A DNA stretch of 64,000 nt from Faecalicatena absiana (GCA_017309015.1 JAEDAG010000001.1:602223-666222); one strand, 5' to 3'. Numbered from the stretch's first letter, positions 9,750 through 18,556 are shown. A program made the numbers and translations. The notes: a model not told the origin generated them from the letters alone.

Positions 9750-9778
9750 AGTATAACCAAGCACAAGCCCGAATTCAA
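9750..9778 (-). promoter_or_regulatory. Sigma-A promoter of the GH13-malR operon
   Basis: On the minus strand TTGAAT (9778-9773) is followed after 17 bases by TATACT (9755-9750). It faces the GH13 gene starting at 9678. Confidence 0.6.
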
Positions 9779-9810
9779 GCGACGACAAGCTTCACTGTTT
9801 TTTAATCTTC

Positions 9811-9845
9811 AAAAAAGCCGCCGCGGACTTTCCCGCAGCGGCTTA
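9811..9845 (-). terminator. Intrinsic terminator of the esterase-YibE/F operon
   Basis: A GC-rich stem (AAGCCGCTGCGG with CCGCGGCGGCTT, one mismatch) followed by six U on the minus strand, just after the stop at 9855. Confidence 0.85.
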
Positions 9846-9854
9846 AAGTAATGA

Positions 9855-10760
9855 TCAATAGTCTTCTTCGTCAGCGTCTTTGCCATAGCCTTCCGGCTCG
9901 TACTTGGCAGCCAGTTCCTTCAGGTTCTTGTCAAAGTTCTTGCCTGAGAAGCGGTGGGCCAGCCATTCCAGACTGAGTTCAAGCCACTTGGCCGTATGCC
10001 GGCTGCCCTGCCAGCTGTTGTCCTCGGTGGCCAGTTCCGGCGTGGCCAAAGAGTAGCCGTGCAGGCCAATGTCAAACATGTGGGCCTCGCACTGGACATG
10101 GTTGGCATACAGGGCGGACTCGTAGGCCATGGTGTTGGTTGGCAGAACGATCGGGTCATTCCATGACTGGAAAATAAAGGTAGCTGGCGTCTTCTCCGTC
10201 ACGCCCAAAGAAGTGTCGATCAGCTTCTCGTCTTTTGGCAGGGCGCTTTCAGCTTGGCTGCCCAGTTCAAAAGCCACCTTGTGGACGTCAGTCAAAGGAT
10301 AGCCCAAAATCGTCGCGTTCGGCCGGACTTCGTCCCCTTGATAGCCATACTTTTCCTGGTACTTGGCCTCATCAGCCATGTAATTGGCGCCGGTCGCGAT
10401 GTGGCCGCCGGCGGAAAAACCGATCGTCACGATCCGCTGCGGATCAATCTGGTATTCCGCGGCATGGTTCCGGTAGTACTTGATCGTTGACAGGACGTCA
10501 AGACCAGCATCTGGATAGATCTGCCCTTCATCTTGCAGCAGGTTGTAGTTGACGATGCAGGCATTGTAGCCGCGCGCCATGTAGGCCATCGCGATTGGCT
10601 CGCTTTCCCGGGCTGACAGGTGGGTAAAGCTGCCGCCGGGAATGACGACCATCAAAGGCCGCTTTTTGTCCAAAGGCGGCCGGTCCGACTTGATCGTGTA
10701 GGTTTCGACCGTATATACGCGGTCGTTAAAGTTCTTTAATTGAATCTTCTTGGTTTCCAT
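9855..10760 (-). CDS. Alpha/beta-hydrolase-fold esterase (acetyl esterase / Aes-like)
   Basis: The 301-residue protein has no signal peptide. An oxyanion-hole region VIPGGSFTHLSARESEP and the nucleophile elbow TIGFSAGGHIA place it in the hormone-sensitive-lipase/acetyl-esterase branch; Asp and His of the triad are likely in the C-terminal third (DIGLHGYS gives the His). Its start overlaps the end of the upstream YibE/F gene by 35 bases, so the three genes form one operon. The natural substrate is unknown; small acylated compounds such as acetylated sugars are possible. The start at 10760 has GAGG about 12 bases upstream. Confidence 0.8.
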   Translation of the reverse strand: METKKIQLKNFNDRVYTVETYTIKSDRPPLDKKRPLMVVIPGGSFTHLSARESEPIAMAYMARGYNACIVNYNLLQDEGQIYPDAGLDVLSTIKYYRNHAAEYQIDPQRIVTIGFSAGGHIATGANYMADEAKYQEKYGYQGDEVRPNATILGYPLTDVHKVAFELGSQAESALPKDEKLIDTSLGVTEKTPATFIFQSWNDPIVLPTNTMAYESALYANHVQCEAHMFDIGLHGYSLATPELATEDNSWQGSRHTAKWLELSLEWLAHRFSGKNFDKNLKELAAKYEPEGYGKDADEEDY

Positions 10761-11529
10761 CGTTCTTTTTCGCCTCGTCTTTTCTCCTGGACATCCCCCT
10801 GGACAAGAGCAAGGTCGCCAAAGGGACGGTCATCAAGACGCCCATCAGGGAGTACATGATGATCAATGCCTCGTTTACGAAAAGTTTATCATTAATTACC
10901 TCGCCAAAGGAGTAATGAAGCCTGTAATACCAAAGAAAAAGCGACAAAAAGCTGCCGAACATCCCGAAGATGATGGTGTTCATGGCTGTCCCCAGGACGT
11001 CGTAACCAATGGCACTCCCACTCTTGAGCAATTCTTCCTCAGTAATGCCCGGCTTGGCCTTCTTGATCTCCAAAATCCCGGAACTCATGGAGACCGCCGC
11101 TTCCGCGACCGCCCCTAAGGCTGAGAAGACCGCGACGGTGATGGCGATCATTTCATAGCTGATCCCCGGCATCTGAGAGTGGCCCAGGAGAATTTCCCCC
11201 GCTTCTGGGCCTAAGCCGGCCGCCTGGGCCAGGTACTGGATGCCCGTGATAAAGAGACTGACCAGGGCCAAGACGCCGACAGAGGCGTAAAAAGAGTTCT
11301 TAGCCACCGTATAGTCGTGGGTTCCCAGAAAGATGATCGTCACCAGTTTTAAAGGCACGAAAATCAGGGTAATGATGGGAATATTCAAGCCCCAGGAAAT
11401 CAGGAGGGCGACCAGGATCAGCAGCAGGGTATTGATCAGGACGCTGAAAAAGCTGCGGATCCCGGTTTCCCCGCCGATGATGGTCATCAAGACCGCCAAT
11501 AATAAAATCAAGGCTCCTAAGCTGCTCAT
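10726..11529 (-). CDS. YibE/F-like integral membrane protein (second of pair)
   Basis: The 267-residue hydrophobic protein has about seven predicted membrane segments. It belongs by sequence character to the YibE/F family, whose members occur in pairs in lactic acid bacteria. The loop EAAVSMSSGILEIKKAKPGITEEELLKSG corresponds to a similar loop in the partner protein (VMDEATDIVSSLHELIQHKPEITVKELL), showing that the two are related. It starts within the ATGA overlap with the upstream partner. The hydrophilic C-terminal tail is encoded by DNA that also encodes the start of the esterase. Biochemical function is unknown. Confidence 0.78.
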   Translation of the reverse strand: MSSLGALILLLAVLMTIIGGETGIRSFFSVLINTLLLILVALLISWGLNIPIITLIFVPLKLVTIIFLGTHDYTVAKNSFYASVGVLALVSLFITGIQYLAQAAGLGPEAGEILLGHSQMPGISYEMIAITVAVFSALGAVAEAAVSMSSGILEIKKAKPGITEEELLKSGSAIGYDVLGTAMNTIIFGMFGSFLSLFLWYYRLHYSFGEVINDKLFVNEALIIMYSLMGVLMTVPLATLLLSRGMSRRKDEAKKNDGNQEDSIKEL

Positions 11530-12665
11530 GACGCTTTCCCTCCTTTCCGGCTAAAGCCCAGCTTGATGTGCGCGCGCTGCTCCTTATTCAGGAACAAGAG
11601 GCAGCAGGCCGTCGCGATTGGCACCGTCAAGACGATCCCGATCGCTGAGACCGCGCTCTGGGTAGCCCCCAGGTTCATCGTAAAGCTGAACATGGTGCTG
11701 ATCGTATTGTTGTCCCGCAGGTAAAGGATGCTTTCCGGCAAAGCCTCAGAGATAAAAAGCAGGACCAGGACGTTGATCAAGGGCCCCATGATCTCCTGGC
11801 CCATGGTCCGGCCAGCAATCAGCAGCTCTTTCACCGTGATCTCTGGCTTGTGCTGGATCAGCTCGTGCAGACTCGATACGATGTCCGTGGCTTCGTCCAT
11901 AACGGCCCCCAGCACCCCTAAAAGGGTCTGGGCCATAAAGATTCCCCGCACGTCCTGGGTGGCATAGTCGCCCATTTCATAGTTGAGGTAGCTTTCGCCC
12001 GTCAGCTTAATGATCAAGTAGCAGAGGCCAAAGGAGACAAAGACTCCCAAAAGCGTCGCCAGCCAGGTCACCAGCATTTTTTTGCCAAAACCCTGCACCA
12101 GCCACAGGCTGAAGAAGGAGAAGACGATATCAGCCAGGGAGAACATCAAGACGATATAGGCCCCGTTGACTTGGACGTCCCACAGAATCAGCAGGTAGAA
12201 CAGGATCCAGCTGACCGCCATCGACAGGATCAAATGCCAGCTCTTGACCCCCACGACCAGGATCATCAAGGTCAAGGTGACGGTCAAAGTCAGCATTAAG
12301 GTCCAGTCCCGCTTAGGCGAGATGATCGCCAAAGTTCCCTTGTGGATCTGGACAAAAATTCGCTGCCGCGGTCGGTACTTCTGGGTGACCAGCTGGGAGG
12401 GATAATAGGTATTGACCGTTTTGAAGACCTGTCCCCGGTGCTTGCCCGAGAGGAGCTTGACGTGCAGGTACTGGCGTCGCTCCTCGTCTTTGTTGTTGTA
12501 AATGTCGGTTTCCTTCTTGAGCAGCTTGTCCTTGATCTGGCGGTCCGTAATCACGGCCACATCGTTGGCATAGCTGGCGGTCTTGAAGTAGGTGATCCCC
12601 GTTGCCAGCAAGCCCGCCAGCAGGACCAAGGCTGCCCAAAGCAGGCGCCGCTTCTTTAAGCTCAT
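11526..12665 (-). CDS. YibE/F-like integral membrane protein (first of pair)
   Basis: The 379-residue protein has one N-terminal membrane segment (residues 10-27) and then an extracytoplasmic region of about 90 residues with the SKHRGQVFKTVNTYYPSQ motif typical of YibE/F proteins. About seven membrane segments follow. It ends in a 4-base ATGA overlap with the next gene, indicating translational coupling. The pair plus the esterase form a three-gene operon closed by the terminator at 9811-9845. No transport substrate is established for the family. Confidence 0.8.
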   Translation of the reverse strand: MSLKKRRLLWAALVLLAGLLATGITYFKTASYANDVAVITDRQIKDKLLKKETDIYNNKDEERRQYLHVKLLSGKHRGQVFKTVNTYYPSQLVTQKYRPRQRIFVQIHKGTLAIISPKRDWTLMLTLTVTLTLMILVVGVKSWHLILSMAVSWILFYLLILWDVQVNGAYIVLMFSLADIVFSFFSLWLVQGFGKKMLVTWLATLLGVFVSFGLCYLIIKLTGESYLNYEMGDYATQDVRGIFMAQTLLGVLGAVMDEATDIVSSLHELIQHKPEITVKELLIAGRTMGQEIMGPLINVLVLLFISEALPESILYLRDNNTISTMFSFTMNLGATQSAVSAIGIVLTVPIATACCLLFLNKEQRAHIKLGFSRKGGKAS

Positions 12666-12712
12666 GCTTTCATCCTTTCCAGTTTTCTTTTTGCGCTTTC
12701 ATTGTAAAACAA

Positions 12713-12738
12713 ACAGGCGGCCGCGTGCGGTCGCCTGT
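12713..12738. terminator. Intrinsic terminator between the MerR-like gene and the YibE/F operon
   Basis: ACAGGCGGCCGC pairs with GCGGTCGCCTGT around a two-base centre, with a U-run on the plus side and a shorter one (TTTGTTTT) on the minus side. It probably ends transcription from the minus-strand gene at 12799-13431. Confidence 0.75.
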
Positions 12739-12798
12739 GTTTTTTTAGGAATTAGTTAAGCAATTCCTTAGCTTGAGCCAAAAACTCAATCAGTCTGA

Positions 12799-13431
12799 TT
12801 AAAAAATTCGCTTCCACCAAGGACGCTTCTTGGGCTTAAGCTGCATGTCCGCCAGAGTCCGGTGGGTTGGCGCGGCCTTTTGGGCATGTTCTTGAACCTT
12901 GTCCATCAAGGCCCGGTGCACCTCTTCATCCGACCGGTGCATGTCCGCGACCACCCGCTCGCGCTTTTGCTCAGGGGTCAGGGGCAGGTCGACCTCTTCA
13001 TCCGCGTCATCAGCCGGCAGGTCGGGAATGTCATCCCAGCCAAGCACGTCGTCAGCTGGCGCGGCTGGCTTCTGGGCTTCTTTTAAAGACGACAGCTCCT
13101 CTTTCAAGGAGTCGATCACCTGGTTCTGGCTTTCGATGGTCTTTTGCAAAGACGCCACCACCTGGGCTATTTTCTCAGGATTCTCCTTGGCAAAAAGACC
13201 CGAGGCCGCCTGCAGCAGGGTCTGGCCAGGCTCTTTTGACCTGGCCACCAGCTGGCGCAGCTTCTCCAGGTCCTCTGGACTGTAGAGACGGGCGTTTTTC
13301 TGGTGAGCAAAGTAAGCCGGGTTGCCAGTCACTTCTTCCACGATCTTGGAATACTTGCGCAGGGTGTTTTCACTAATGCCAAGCTCCTTCGCCGCTTCAC
13401 TGGTCTTTTTCCGCTCACTGGTCTCACTCAT
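12799..13431 (-). CDS. MerR-like helix-turn-helix protein with coiled coil
   Basis: The 210-residue protein opens with a MerR-type winged HTH (KKTSEAAKELGISENTLRKYSKIVEE, residues 8-33, then YSPEDLEKLRQLV). A helical region and a heptad-rich coiled coil (residues about 85-120, QKTIESQNQVIDSLKEELSSLK) follow, then an acidic linker and a basic C-terminus KPKKRPWWKRIF. This arrangement resembles DUF3967-type or chromosome/plasmid-associated HTH proteins of Firmicutes. The basic, tryptophan-rich end could contact membrane or nucleic acid. It lies just behind ddl on the same strand. Function is unassigned. Confidence 0.7.
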   Translation of the reverse strand: MSETSERKKTSEAAKELGISENTLRKYSKIVEEVTGNPAYFAHQKNARLYSPEDLEKLRQLVARSKEPGQTLLQAASGLFAKENPEKIAQVVASLQKTIESQNQVIDSLKEELSSLKEAQKPAAPADDVLGWDDIPDLPADDADEEVDLPLTPEQKRERVVADMHRSDEEVHRALMDKVQEHAQKAAPTHRTLADMQLKPKKRPWWKRIF

Positions 13432-13461
13432 TTTTATTTCCCGTTTCCCAAAAAATCAATC

Positions 13462-14550
13462 CTAATCGTGCTTGTGCAGCAAGGTCTTCTTGTGCGCGTA
13501 GCGTTCTTCAGCAAAGTCGATCAAGCGCGTAATCAAGTCCCCGTACGCGATGCCGGCTTCTTCGAACAATTTTGGATACATGCTGATGCTGGTAAAGCCT
13601 GGCAGCGAGTTCAGCTCGTTGAAGATGACTTCCCCGTCGCTTTCGCGCAGCATGGAGTCGATCCGGGCCATGCCGCTGCATTCAGTGACTTGGTAGATCT
13701 TCAAGGCGTTTTGCCGGACCTTTTCTGCCGTTTCTGCCGGAATCTTGGCTGGAATCTGCAGGGTCGTGGTTGAGTCGTCGCTGTACTTGTTTTCGTAGCT
13801 GTACCAAGTGTTCTTGGCGTTGATGATTTGGCCGACGCCAGAAACGATTGGGTGGTCGTTGCCCAAAACGGCCGTTTCCACTTCAGTCCCGACGATGCCT
13901 TCTTCAACTAAGACCTTGTCGTCGTACTTGAAGGCTTCCGCCAAAGCATCAGCGTAGTTGGAGTCGTCAACCACGTGGGTAATGCCGACTGATGAGCCTT
14001 GGTTTGATGGCTTAACGAAGAGGTTGGTCGTGCCCAGCTTCTTTGCTACCCAGTCGTAGCTCAGCTTTTCATTGTCTGGATCATCGTATTCGTAGCGCTT
14101 GATGGATACCCACTTAGCGACTGGCACGCCGGCCGTTTCCGCCAGAATCTTAGTGAATTCCTTGTCCATCGTCACGGCAGCCGCCAAGACGTCCACGCCA
14201 ACGAATGGCTTGTCGATCAAGCGGAAGAGCCCTTGCAAAACGCCGTCCTCGCCCAGGTTCCCGTGAACGATTGGAAACAGGACGTCCAATTCCGGACGGT
14301 TGGCCAATTCAGCAATGTTGGCCAGGTTGGCTGGCTTGTCGCCCTTGGCGACCGTGTAGCCGTGGTCTTCCAGAACCTTGAATGAGTCTTCTTCACTGGT
14401 CAGGTACCCTTCATTGGTGATCCAAATTGGGTGCACGTCGAACTTGTCTTTGTCAATTGCCTTGTAGATGTTGCTTGCCGAGATGATTGAGACTTCATAT
14501 TCTGAAGAACTACCACCAAAAATCAAGCCAACTTGTTTCTTGTTTGTCAT
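13462..14550 (-). CDS. ddl: D-alanine--D-alanine ligase
   Basis: The 362-residue ATP-grasp enzyme joins two D-alanines for peptidoglycan precursor synthesis in the cytoplasm. Motifs include LIFGGSSSEYEVSIISA at the N-terminus, FPIVHGNLGEDGVLQG, FVKPSNQGSSVGI (ATP grasp) and IFNELNSLPGFTSISMYPKL near the C-terminus. The start at 14550 (MTNKKQVGL) has AAGGAG 8 bases upstream, whereas the longer in-frame ATG at 14574 does not. The segment TTLQIPAKIP lies where the omega-loop/specificity region is expected; I did not resolve the Tyr/Phe residue that separates D-Ala from D-lactate ligases, so a depsipeptide ligase cannot be excluded. Confidence 0.92.
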   Translation of the reverse strand: MTNKKQVGLIFGGSSSEYEVSIISASNIYKAIDKDKFDVHPIWITNEGYLTSEEDSFKVLEDHGYTVAKGDKPANLANIAELANRPELDVLFPIVHGNLGEDGVLQGLFRLIDKPFVGVDVLAAAVTMDKEFTKILAETAGVPVAKWVSIKRYEYDDPDNEKLSYDWVAKKLGTTNLFVKPSNQGSSVGITHVVDDSNYADALAEAFKYDDKVLVEEGIVGTEVETAVLGNDHPIVSGVGQIINAKNTWYSYENKYSDDSTTTLQIPAKIPAETAEKVRQNALKIYQVTECSGMARIDSMLRESDGEVIFNELNSLPGFTSISMYPKLFEEAGIAYGDLITRLIDFAEERYAHKKTLLHKHD

Positions 14551-14652
14551 GTTTGATTGTCTCCTTTTTGTCAACTCTATATTATACGTAAAACTAGCCT
14601 ATTGTGGGCAAGAAAATGGACAATTCTTACCATTATTTAAGAGTTTCGTCAT

Positions 14653-14695
14653 TGAAAGCGCTTAGTGACAAAAAAGGCTCATAATCGGCTATAAT
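14653..14695 (+). promoter_or_regulatory. Candidate promoter with cre-like palindrome for the CAP-domain gene
   Basis: TATAAT at 14690-14695 is a consensus -10. The upstream TGAAAGCGCTTAGT (14653-14666) has a cre-like CG-centred core with two mismatches and overlaps the -35 zone; a -35 hexamer is poor (GTGACA at 19-base spacing). Confidence 0.45.
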
Positions 14696-14720
14696 ATAAG
14701 CTAGAAGGGGGTTGATGATT

Positions 14721-16046
14721 ATGCGCCGCAAGCCAATTTTGCTTACCATTCCGCTCTTGCTGGGCTTCGCCTTGGCCACGCCGGTCAAGGCGGCTGCTTT
14801 CACGCCCCAAGAGCTGGCCGAAGTCAGACGCTTCCAGACCGAATACGCGGCTCTGGACAAGACTGCCTACTCCGCGCAGAACCTTTACGCCGTTAAACCA
14901 TCGCTCAAACAGAACTTCAAGGCTGGGACCCTAAATCAAGCTTACGTTGCCTCCCAGCTGGCTTATATCAACTACTACCGCGACCTGTTTGGCCTGAAGG
15001 CCGTCAAGGCCACGGCCTCCGGCAACAAGAACGCGCAGACGACCGCGGCGGTCATGGCCGCCATCAATGCCAACCCGTTCGTCAACCAGCACGGCTTGCC
15101 AACGGACAAGCGGCCGGCCTTCATCAGCAAGAAGACCTGGCTGCTGGCCCAGGACGTCTCCAGCGCCGCCAACTTGAACTTCAACGCGTCAAACCAAAGC
15201 GCCGGCGACGTGATCACGGACCTATTGACCGACCGCTACAACCTTTCCGGTTCTGACACCGGCCACCGGGCCTGGCTCCTGTCCACCCGCCTGAGCAAGA
15301 TCTCAGTCGGGGCGGCTTACGGGACCAACGGCTACCGCTACTCGGTCAACCAGGTCCTGAACCTGGGCGACGCCTACACCAGCCCTAGCCGGGAAATGGT
15401 GGCCTACCCCAACGCCGGGGTCTTTCCAATTGAGCTTTTGAACGGGAAGAACATCGCCTGGTCCCTGTACTTCTCCACCAAGTTCTGCAGCAAGACCCCA
15501 AAGATCACGGTGACTGACGATGACACCCACAAGACCTACGCGGCCAAGACGGTTGCCAACTACAGCAGCTATGGCTTCGGGAACTTCCAAACGGTGCTCA
15601 CCTACTACCCGGCCAACTTAAAATTGACGGACGGCCACCAATACACCGTCCGGGCCGGCAAGCTGGCCACTTACAGCTTCAAGCTCTTCAAGCAAAGTGA
15701 CGCCACCCGGTCCTACGCCACTTCCGGGAAGGTTGCCTCCTCAAGCACCAGCAAGTCCAAGAAGGTCTCCCAGAAGGTCTTGAACGATAAGGGCCTGGCC
15801 AAGTACCTCTACAAGGTCGGCAAGAACATCTCCACGATCAAGTCCAGCAAGATCACGACGACCAAGTCCGTGACCAAGAAGGCCGCCAAGAAGACCAGCG
15901 CCAAGAAAAAGACCAAGAAAAGCAAGAAGCCAGCTGCCAAGAAAAAGACCAAGAGCAGCAAGAAAAAGGCTTCCAGCAAGAAGAAAGCCAAGGCCAGCAA
16001 AAAAGCCAAGAAAAGCAAGAAGACCAGCAAGAAAGCGAAAAAATAG
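14721..16046 (+). CDS. Secreted CAP (SCP/PR1) domain protein with Lys-rich C-terminal tail
   Basis: The 441-residue protein starts MRRKPILLTIPLLLGFALATPVKA, a signal peptide with likely cleavage near residue 24. Start at 14721 is preferred over the ATG at 14715 because GAAGGGGG sits 9 bases upstream. Residues about 70-215 form a CAP-like domain (INYYRDLFGLKAV, then GHRAWLLSTRLSKISVG). The last 80 or so residues are almost only Lys, Ser, Ala and Thr (repeats of KKTKKSKK and SKKKA). That tail resembles histone H1 and is expected to bind anionic wall polymers or DNA outside the cell. A Crp/Fnr regulator follows 38 bases later. CAP proteins have no single biochemical role; a wall-associated function is inferred. 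Confidence 0.8.
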   Translation: MRRKPILLTIPLLLGFALATPVKAAAFTPQELAEVRRFQTEYAALDKTAYSAQNLYAVKPSLKQNFKAGTLNQAYVASQLAYINYYRDLFGLKAVKATASGNKNAQTTAAVMAAINANPFVNQHGLPTDKRPAFISKKTWLLAQDVSSAANLNFNASNQSAGDVITDLLTDRYNLSGSDTGHRAWLLSTRLSKISVGAAYGTNGYRYSVNQVLNLGDAYTSPSREMVAYPNAGVFPIELLNGKNIAWSLYFSTKFCSKTPKITVTDDDTHKTYAAKTVANYSSYGFGNFQTVLTYYPANLKLTDGHQYTVRAGKLATYSFKLFKQSDATRSYATSGKVASSSTSKSKKVSQKVLNDKGLAKYLYKVGKNISTIKSSKITTTKSVTKKAAKKTSAKKKTKKSKKPAAKKKTKSSKKKASSKKKAKASKKAKKSKKTSKKAKK

Positions 16047-16084
16047 CCATTGCCGCTATTGCAGACAGAAAAGAAAGAAAGTTC

Positions 16085-16738
16085 ATGACTCACGATAAGC
16101 TAAATTGCATCAGCCACGTGCCGATTTTTAAGAACCTCCCCCTGGACCTGCGCCAGGAGCTGGTCAAGATTTCCACCCACCAGGAGCGCTTCAAGAAGGG
16201 CAGCCTGCTCCACTACCCGGGCGACGGGCGCCTGTCAGTCATGTCCCTGGATTCGGGCAAGGCCAAGATCTACAGCCTTAACGCCGACGGCGATGAGCAA
16301 ATCATCGACGTCATGCAGAAGGGCGACATCAAAGGCGAGGAAAGCCTTTTTGACAGCCACGGCGATGACTTTTTCATTGAGGCCCTGGAAGACAGCACGG
16401 CCTGCTCAATCAACAGCCGGGACTTCCAGAACCTGCTCAAGCGATCCCCGGAAATGTCCCTGCATATGCTTAATGAATTTGGCAAGCGACTGGTCACTGC
16501 CCAAAGAAATGCCGTCCGCCGCAATTCCCTGGAAGCCGGCCCCCGTCTCTTCGCGACCCTGTGCGACTACGCGGACGAAGCTGGCAGCGCCACCTTCACC
16601 CTGCCCCTGAAGAAGAAGGACCTGGCCAGCCTCTTAGGCATCACCCCTGAAACCTTGAGCCGGGAATTCGCCAAGCTCAAGCACGAAGGCACCATCGACC
16701 TGCACGGCAAGGTCGTGACGATCCTGAAACAGGACTAA
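16085..16738 (+). CDS. Crp/Fnr-family transcriptional regulator
   Basis: The 217-residue protein has an N-terminal cyclic-nucleotide-binding-like beta-roll (LHYPGDGRLSVMSLDSGKAKIYSLNADGDEQIIDVMQKGDIKGEESLF), a long dimerisation helix and a C-terminal winged HTH (KKKDLASLLGITPETLSREFAKLKHEG). The recognition-helix pattern E-SR is that of the FNR/FLP group, which binds TTGAT-N4-ATCAA-type palindromes. Three cysteines are visible (LNCISH at residue 8, one in TACSIN, one in TLCDYA), too few and badly spaced for an FNR 4Fe-4S cluster, but a thiol switch as in lactobacillar FLP is possible. A matching palindrome occurs at 52336-52357 in this window. Confidence 0.85.
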   Translation: MTHDKLNCISHVPIFKNLPLDLRQELVKISTHQERFKKGSLLHYPGDGRLSVMSLDSGKAKIYSLNADGDEQIIDVMQKGDIKGEESLFDSHGDDFFIEALEDSTACSINSRDFQNLLKRSPEMSLHMLNEFGKRLVTAQRNAVRRNSLEAGPRLFATLCDYADEAGSATFTLPLKKKDLASLLGITPETLSREFAKLKHEGTIDLHGKVVTILKQD

Positions 16739-16790
16739 CCCCCCTTCAATCAGCAGTCAAACAAGGGCATACGAAAATAGTTACATACAT

Positions 16791-16834
16791 AAAACCAGCT
16801 CCCCGCCATAGCAGAGAGCTGGTTTTTATTTTCT
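16791..16834. terminator. Bidirectional intrinsic terminator
   Basis: AAAACCAGCTC pairs with GAGCTGGTTTT around a 14-base loop, with U-rich tails on both strands. It lies between the convergent genes ending at 16738 and 16884. Confidence 0.85.
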
Positions 16835-16883
16835 TTATTTCTGTCTTGCTTCTTTTTTCTGCCTTTTTGGCCGCTGACTCCCC

Positions 16884-17726
16884 TTAGCTATTGCGTGCTG
16901 AAGCCTGCCATGGAATGGCGCTGATCACGAAGATGATGGCGCCGGCGATAACGAAGTCCAAGAAGACCCCGCTGGCAATTTCCAGCCAGTAGCCAAAGTC
17001 CGCGAAGGCAATCACGGAGGTATCCATCAAAATCGGAATCATGGCCAAAAGTCCATAGACCAGCATCATGAAGAAACCAGCCCACATCAAGCCGGCCATT
17101 GCCTCGTGCAGGGCCGACTTAAAGATGATCCGCCCGAAGGCATCGCTCAAAAGCGACTGCAGGGCGATCAAGCAGACCGCGATGGCCAGCAGGTTGATGA
17201 TGCGGACGATCGTGACGATATTGGCTTCAAGCATGACGCCCGCCAGGTCAAAAGCATTGGCCACAATGTAGGTGGCGGAAGACTTCTGCTTGCCCAGCTT
17301 CTTTCTGACGCTGGCCACTTGCGAGGAGTCGGTCTTTTCACTGACCAGGATCACCTTCTTGATGCTGTTGGCCAGGCGCGTATCATCCGTATGCAAAAAG
17401 TGCCAGCCATACTTGTAGTCGATAATCAGGTCTTCGACCGCTCTGGCTTGCTCATCAGAGATCAGGTTCTCGTCATCGCTGCTGCCGCCAACGATCGTGG
17501 CCAGGCGGTTGAAATGGCTGTTGACCATCTTGCTGACGACGACCGTGTTGCTCTCAGACTTGATTGCCCCCTTCATAAAGGCCGGATTGAGAAAAGTCCC
17601 CATCGCCATGGCCAGGCTGACCAGTAGGAAGACCAGGAAGGCCATGGGCCGCTTGTATGGTGCCCAGTCGTCTTTATATCGCTGGCTGCTTTCCCTGCGT
17701 CTGATCATTCTGGAACTTTCTGCCAT
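16884..17726 (-). CDS. Membrane protein of unknown function
   Basis: I do not recognise a family for this 280-residue protein. A basic N-terminus (residues 1-25) precedes a membrane segment at about 28-48, then an extracytoplasmic domain of about 110 residues rich in polar residues (SDDENLISDEQARAVEDLI), and three or four membrane segments from about residue 165 to the C-terminus. This one-TM, large loop, multi-TM layout resembles extracellular-loop permease-like proteins. The gene is 12 bases downstream of a TetR-type regulator on the same strand, so it is probably that regulator's co-transcribed target. AAGGGG lies 8 bases before the start. Confidence 0.7.
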   Translation of the reverse strand: MAESSRMIRRRESSQRYKDDWAPYKRPMAFLVFLLVSLAMAMGTFLNPAFMKGAIKSESNTVVVSKMVNSHFNRLATIVGGSSDDENLISDEQARAVEDLIIDYKYGWHFLHTDDTRLANSIKKVILVSEKTDSSQVASVRKKLGKQKSSATYIVANAFDLAGVMLEANIVTIVRIINLLAIAVCLIALQSLLSDAFGRIIFKSALHEAMAGLMWAGFFMMLVYGLLAMIPILMDTSVIAFADFGYWLEIASGVFLDFVIAGAIIFVISAIPWQASARNS

Positions 17727-17738
17727 CTAAACTACCCC

Positions 17739-18419
17739 TTAACTGTAAATGTTTTTTCCTTCGTCAAACATGGTGTCGATGGCATGGTGCACATCTTCCG
17801 TGCTTGCGTCGTTGATGATGCCATGGCCTTCGGCCAGGACTTCGTCAATCGTGTCCTTGTCAGCGTGCACGAAGCTGAACATCAAAGAGCTGGTCGCGTA
17901 GTCCGCCATCTGCTCCGCGGTCAGGTGGTGCTTGCCGCGGTCACGGTAAAGGCGGCCAACTCCGGTAACGATAAACGCGATGCCAGTCCGGATTTCCTGG
18001 TAGTTGCTGTATTCCGCGAAGGCATCATGCGACTTCATCCATTCATCCAGCATTTTGCTCCAGTTGTCCAAAGAAGACTGGTTGGTGAAGGCCTCGGAAA
18101 TCACGCGGTCCAGCCCCTTATCTTCCATCCCCAATGAGGCAATGGTGTAGATCAAAGCCTTGACCCGGGCAAAAGGGTTCTTGGTGGTCGCGTGATAGTT
18201 GACGTCGACTTGGTCCCACATCGTGTTGAACAGGTTTCTGACGATGTCGCTCATCAAGCGGGCCTTATGTGGATAATAAGACTGCAACAATGATTTGGAA
18301 ATGCCTGACTTTTCCGCGATCATCTGCAATGATACGTGATCAAAGCCTTGAATTCTGATTAAGCGGAAGGTGTTGTCTAAAATTTCACGCCGCCGCTGCA
18401 TATTTTTTCTTCTAGCCAT
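17739..18419 (-). CDS. TetR-family transcriptional regulator
   Basis: The 226-residue protein has an N-terminal TetR HTH (RREILDNTFRLIRIQGFDHVSLQMIAEKSGISKSLLQSYYPHKARLM, residues 10-55). The C-terminal helical effector-binding domain has no recognisable specificity. AAGGA precedes the start by about 10 bases. It is followed after 12 bases by the unknown membrane protein, forming a two-gene unit that it may autoregulate. The ligand is unknown. Confidence 0.85.
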   Translation of the reverse strand: MARRKNMQRRREILDNTFRLIRIQGFDHVSLQMIAEKSGISKSLLQSYYPHKARLMSDIVRNLFNTMWDQVDVNYHATTKNPFARVKALIYTIASLGMEDKGLDRVISEAFTNQSSLDNWSKMLDEWMKSHDAFAEYSNYQEIRTGIAFIVTGVGRLYRDRGKHHLTAEQMADYATSSLMFSFVHADKDTIDEVLAEGHGIINDASTEDVHHAIDTMFDEGKNIYS

Positions 18420-18523
18420 CTAAAATTGTCCTTCCTTCAAAAGTTATTTAAAATTATAGCAATCTTTCCGGCCGATAATACATATACTTTAACCTTATTT
18501 AAGGAAATAGACAAAGAAAAAGC

Positions 18524-18556
18524 AAAAAGGGGAATGCCCTGACAAGCCTCCCCTTT
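18524..18556 (-). terminator. Intrinsic terminator of prs
   Basis: AAAGGGGA pairs with TCCCCTTT around a 15-base loop and is followed by a U-run on the minus strand, immediately after the prs stop at 18573. Confidence 0.75.
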
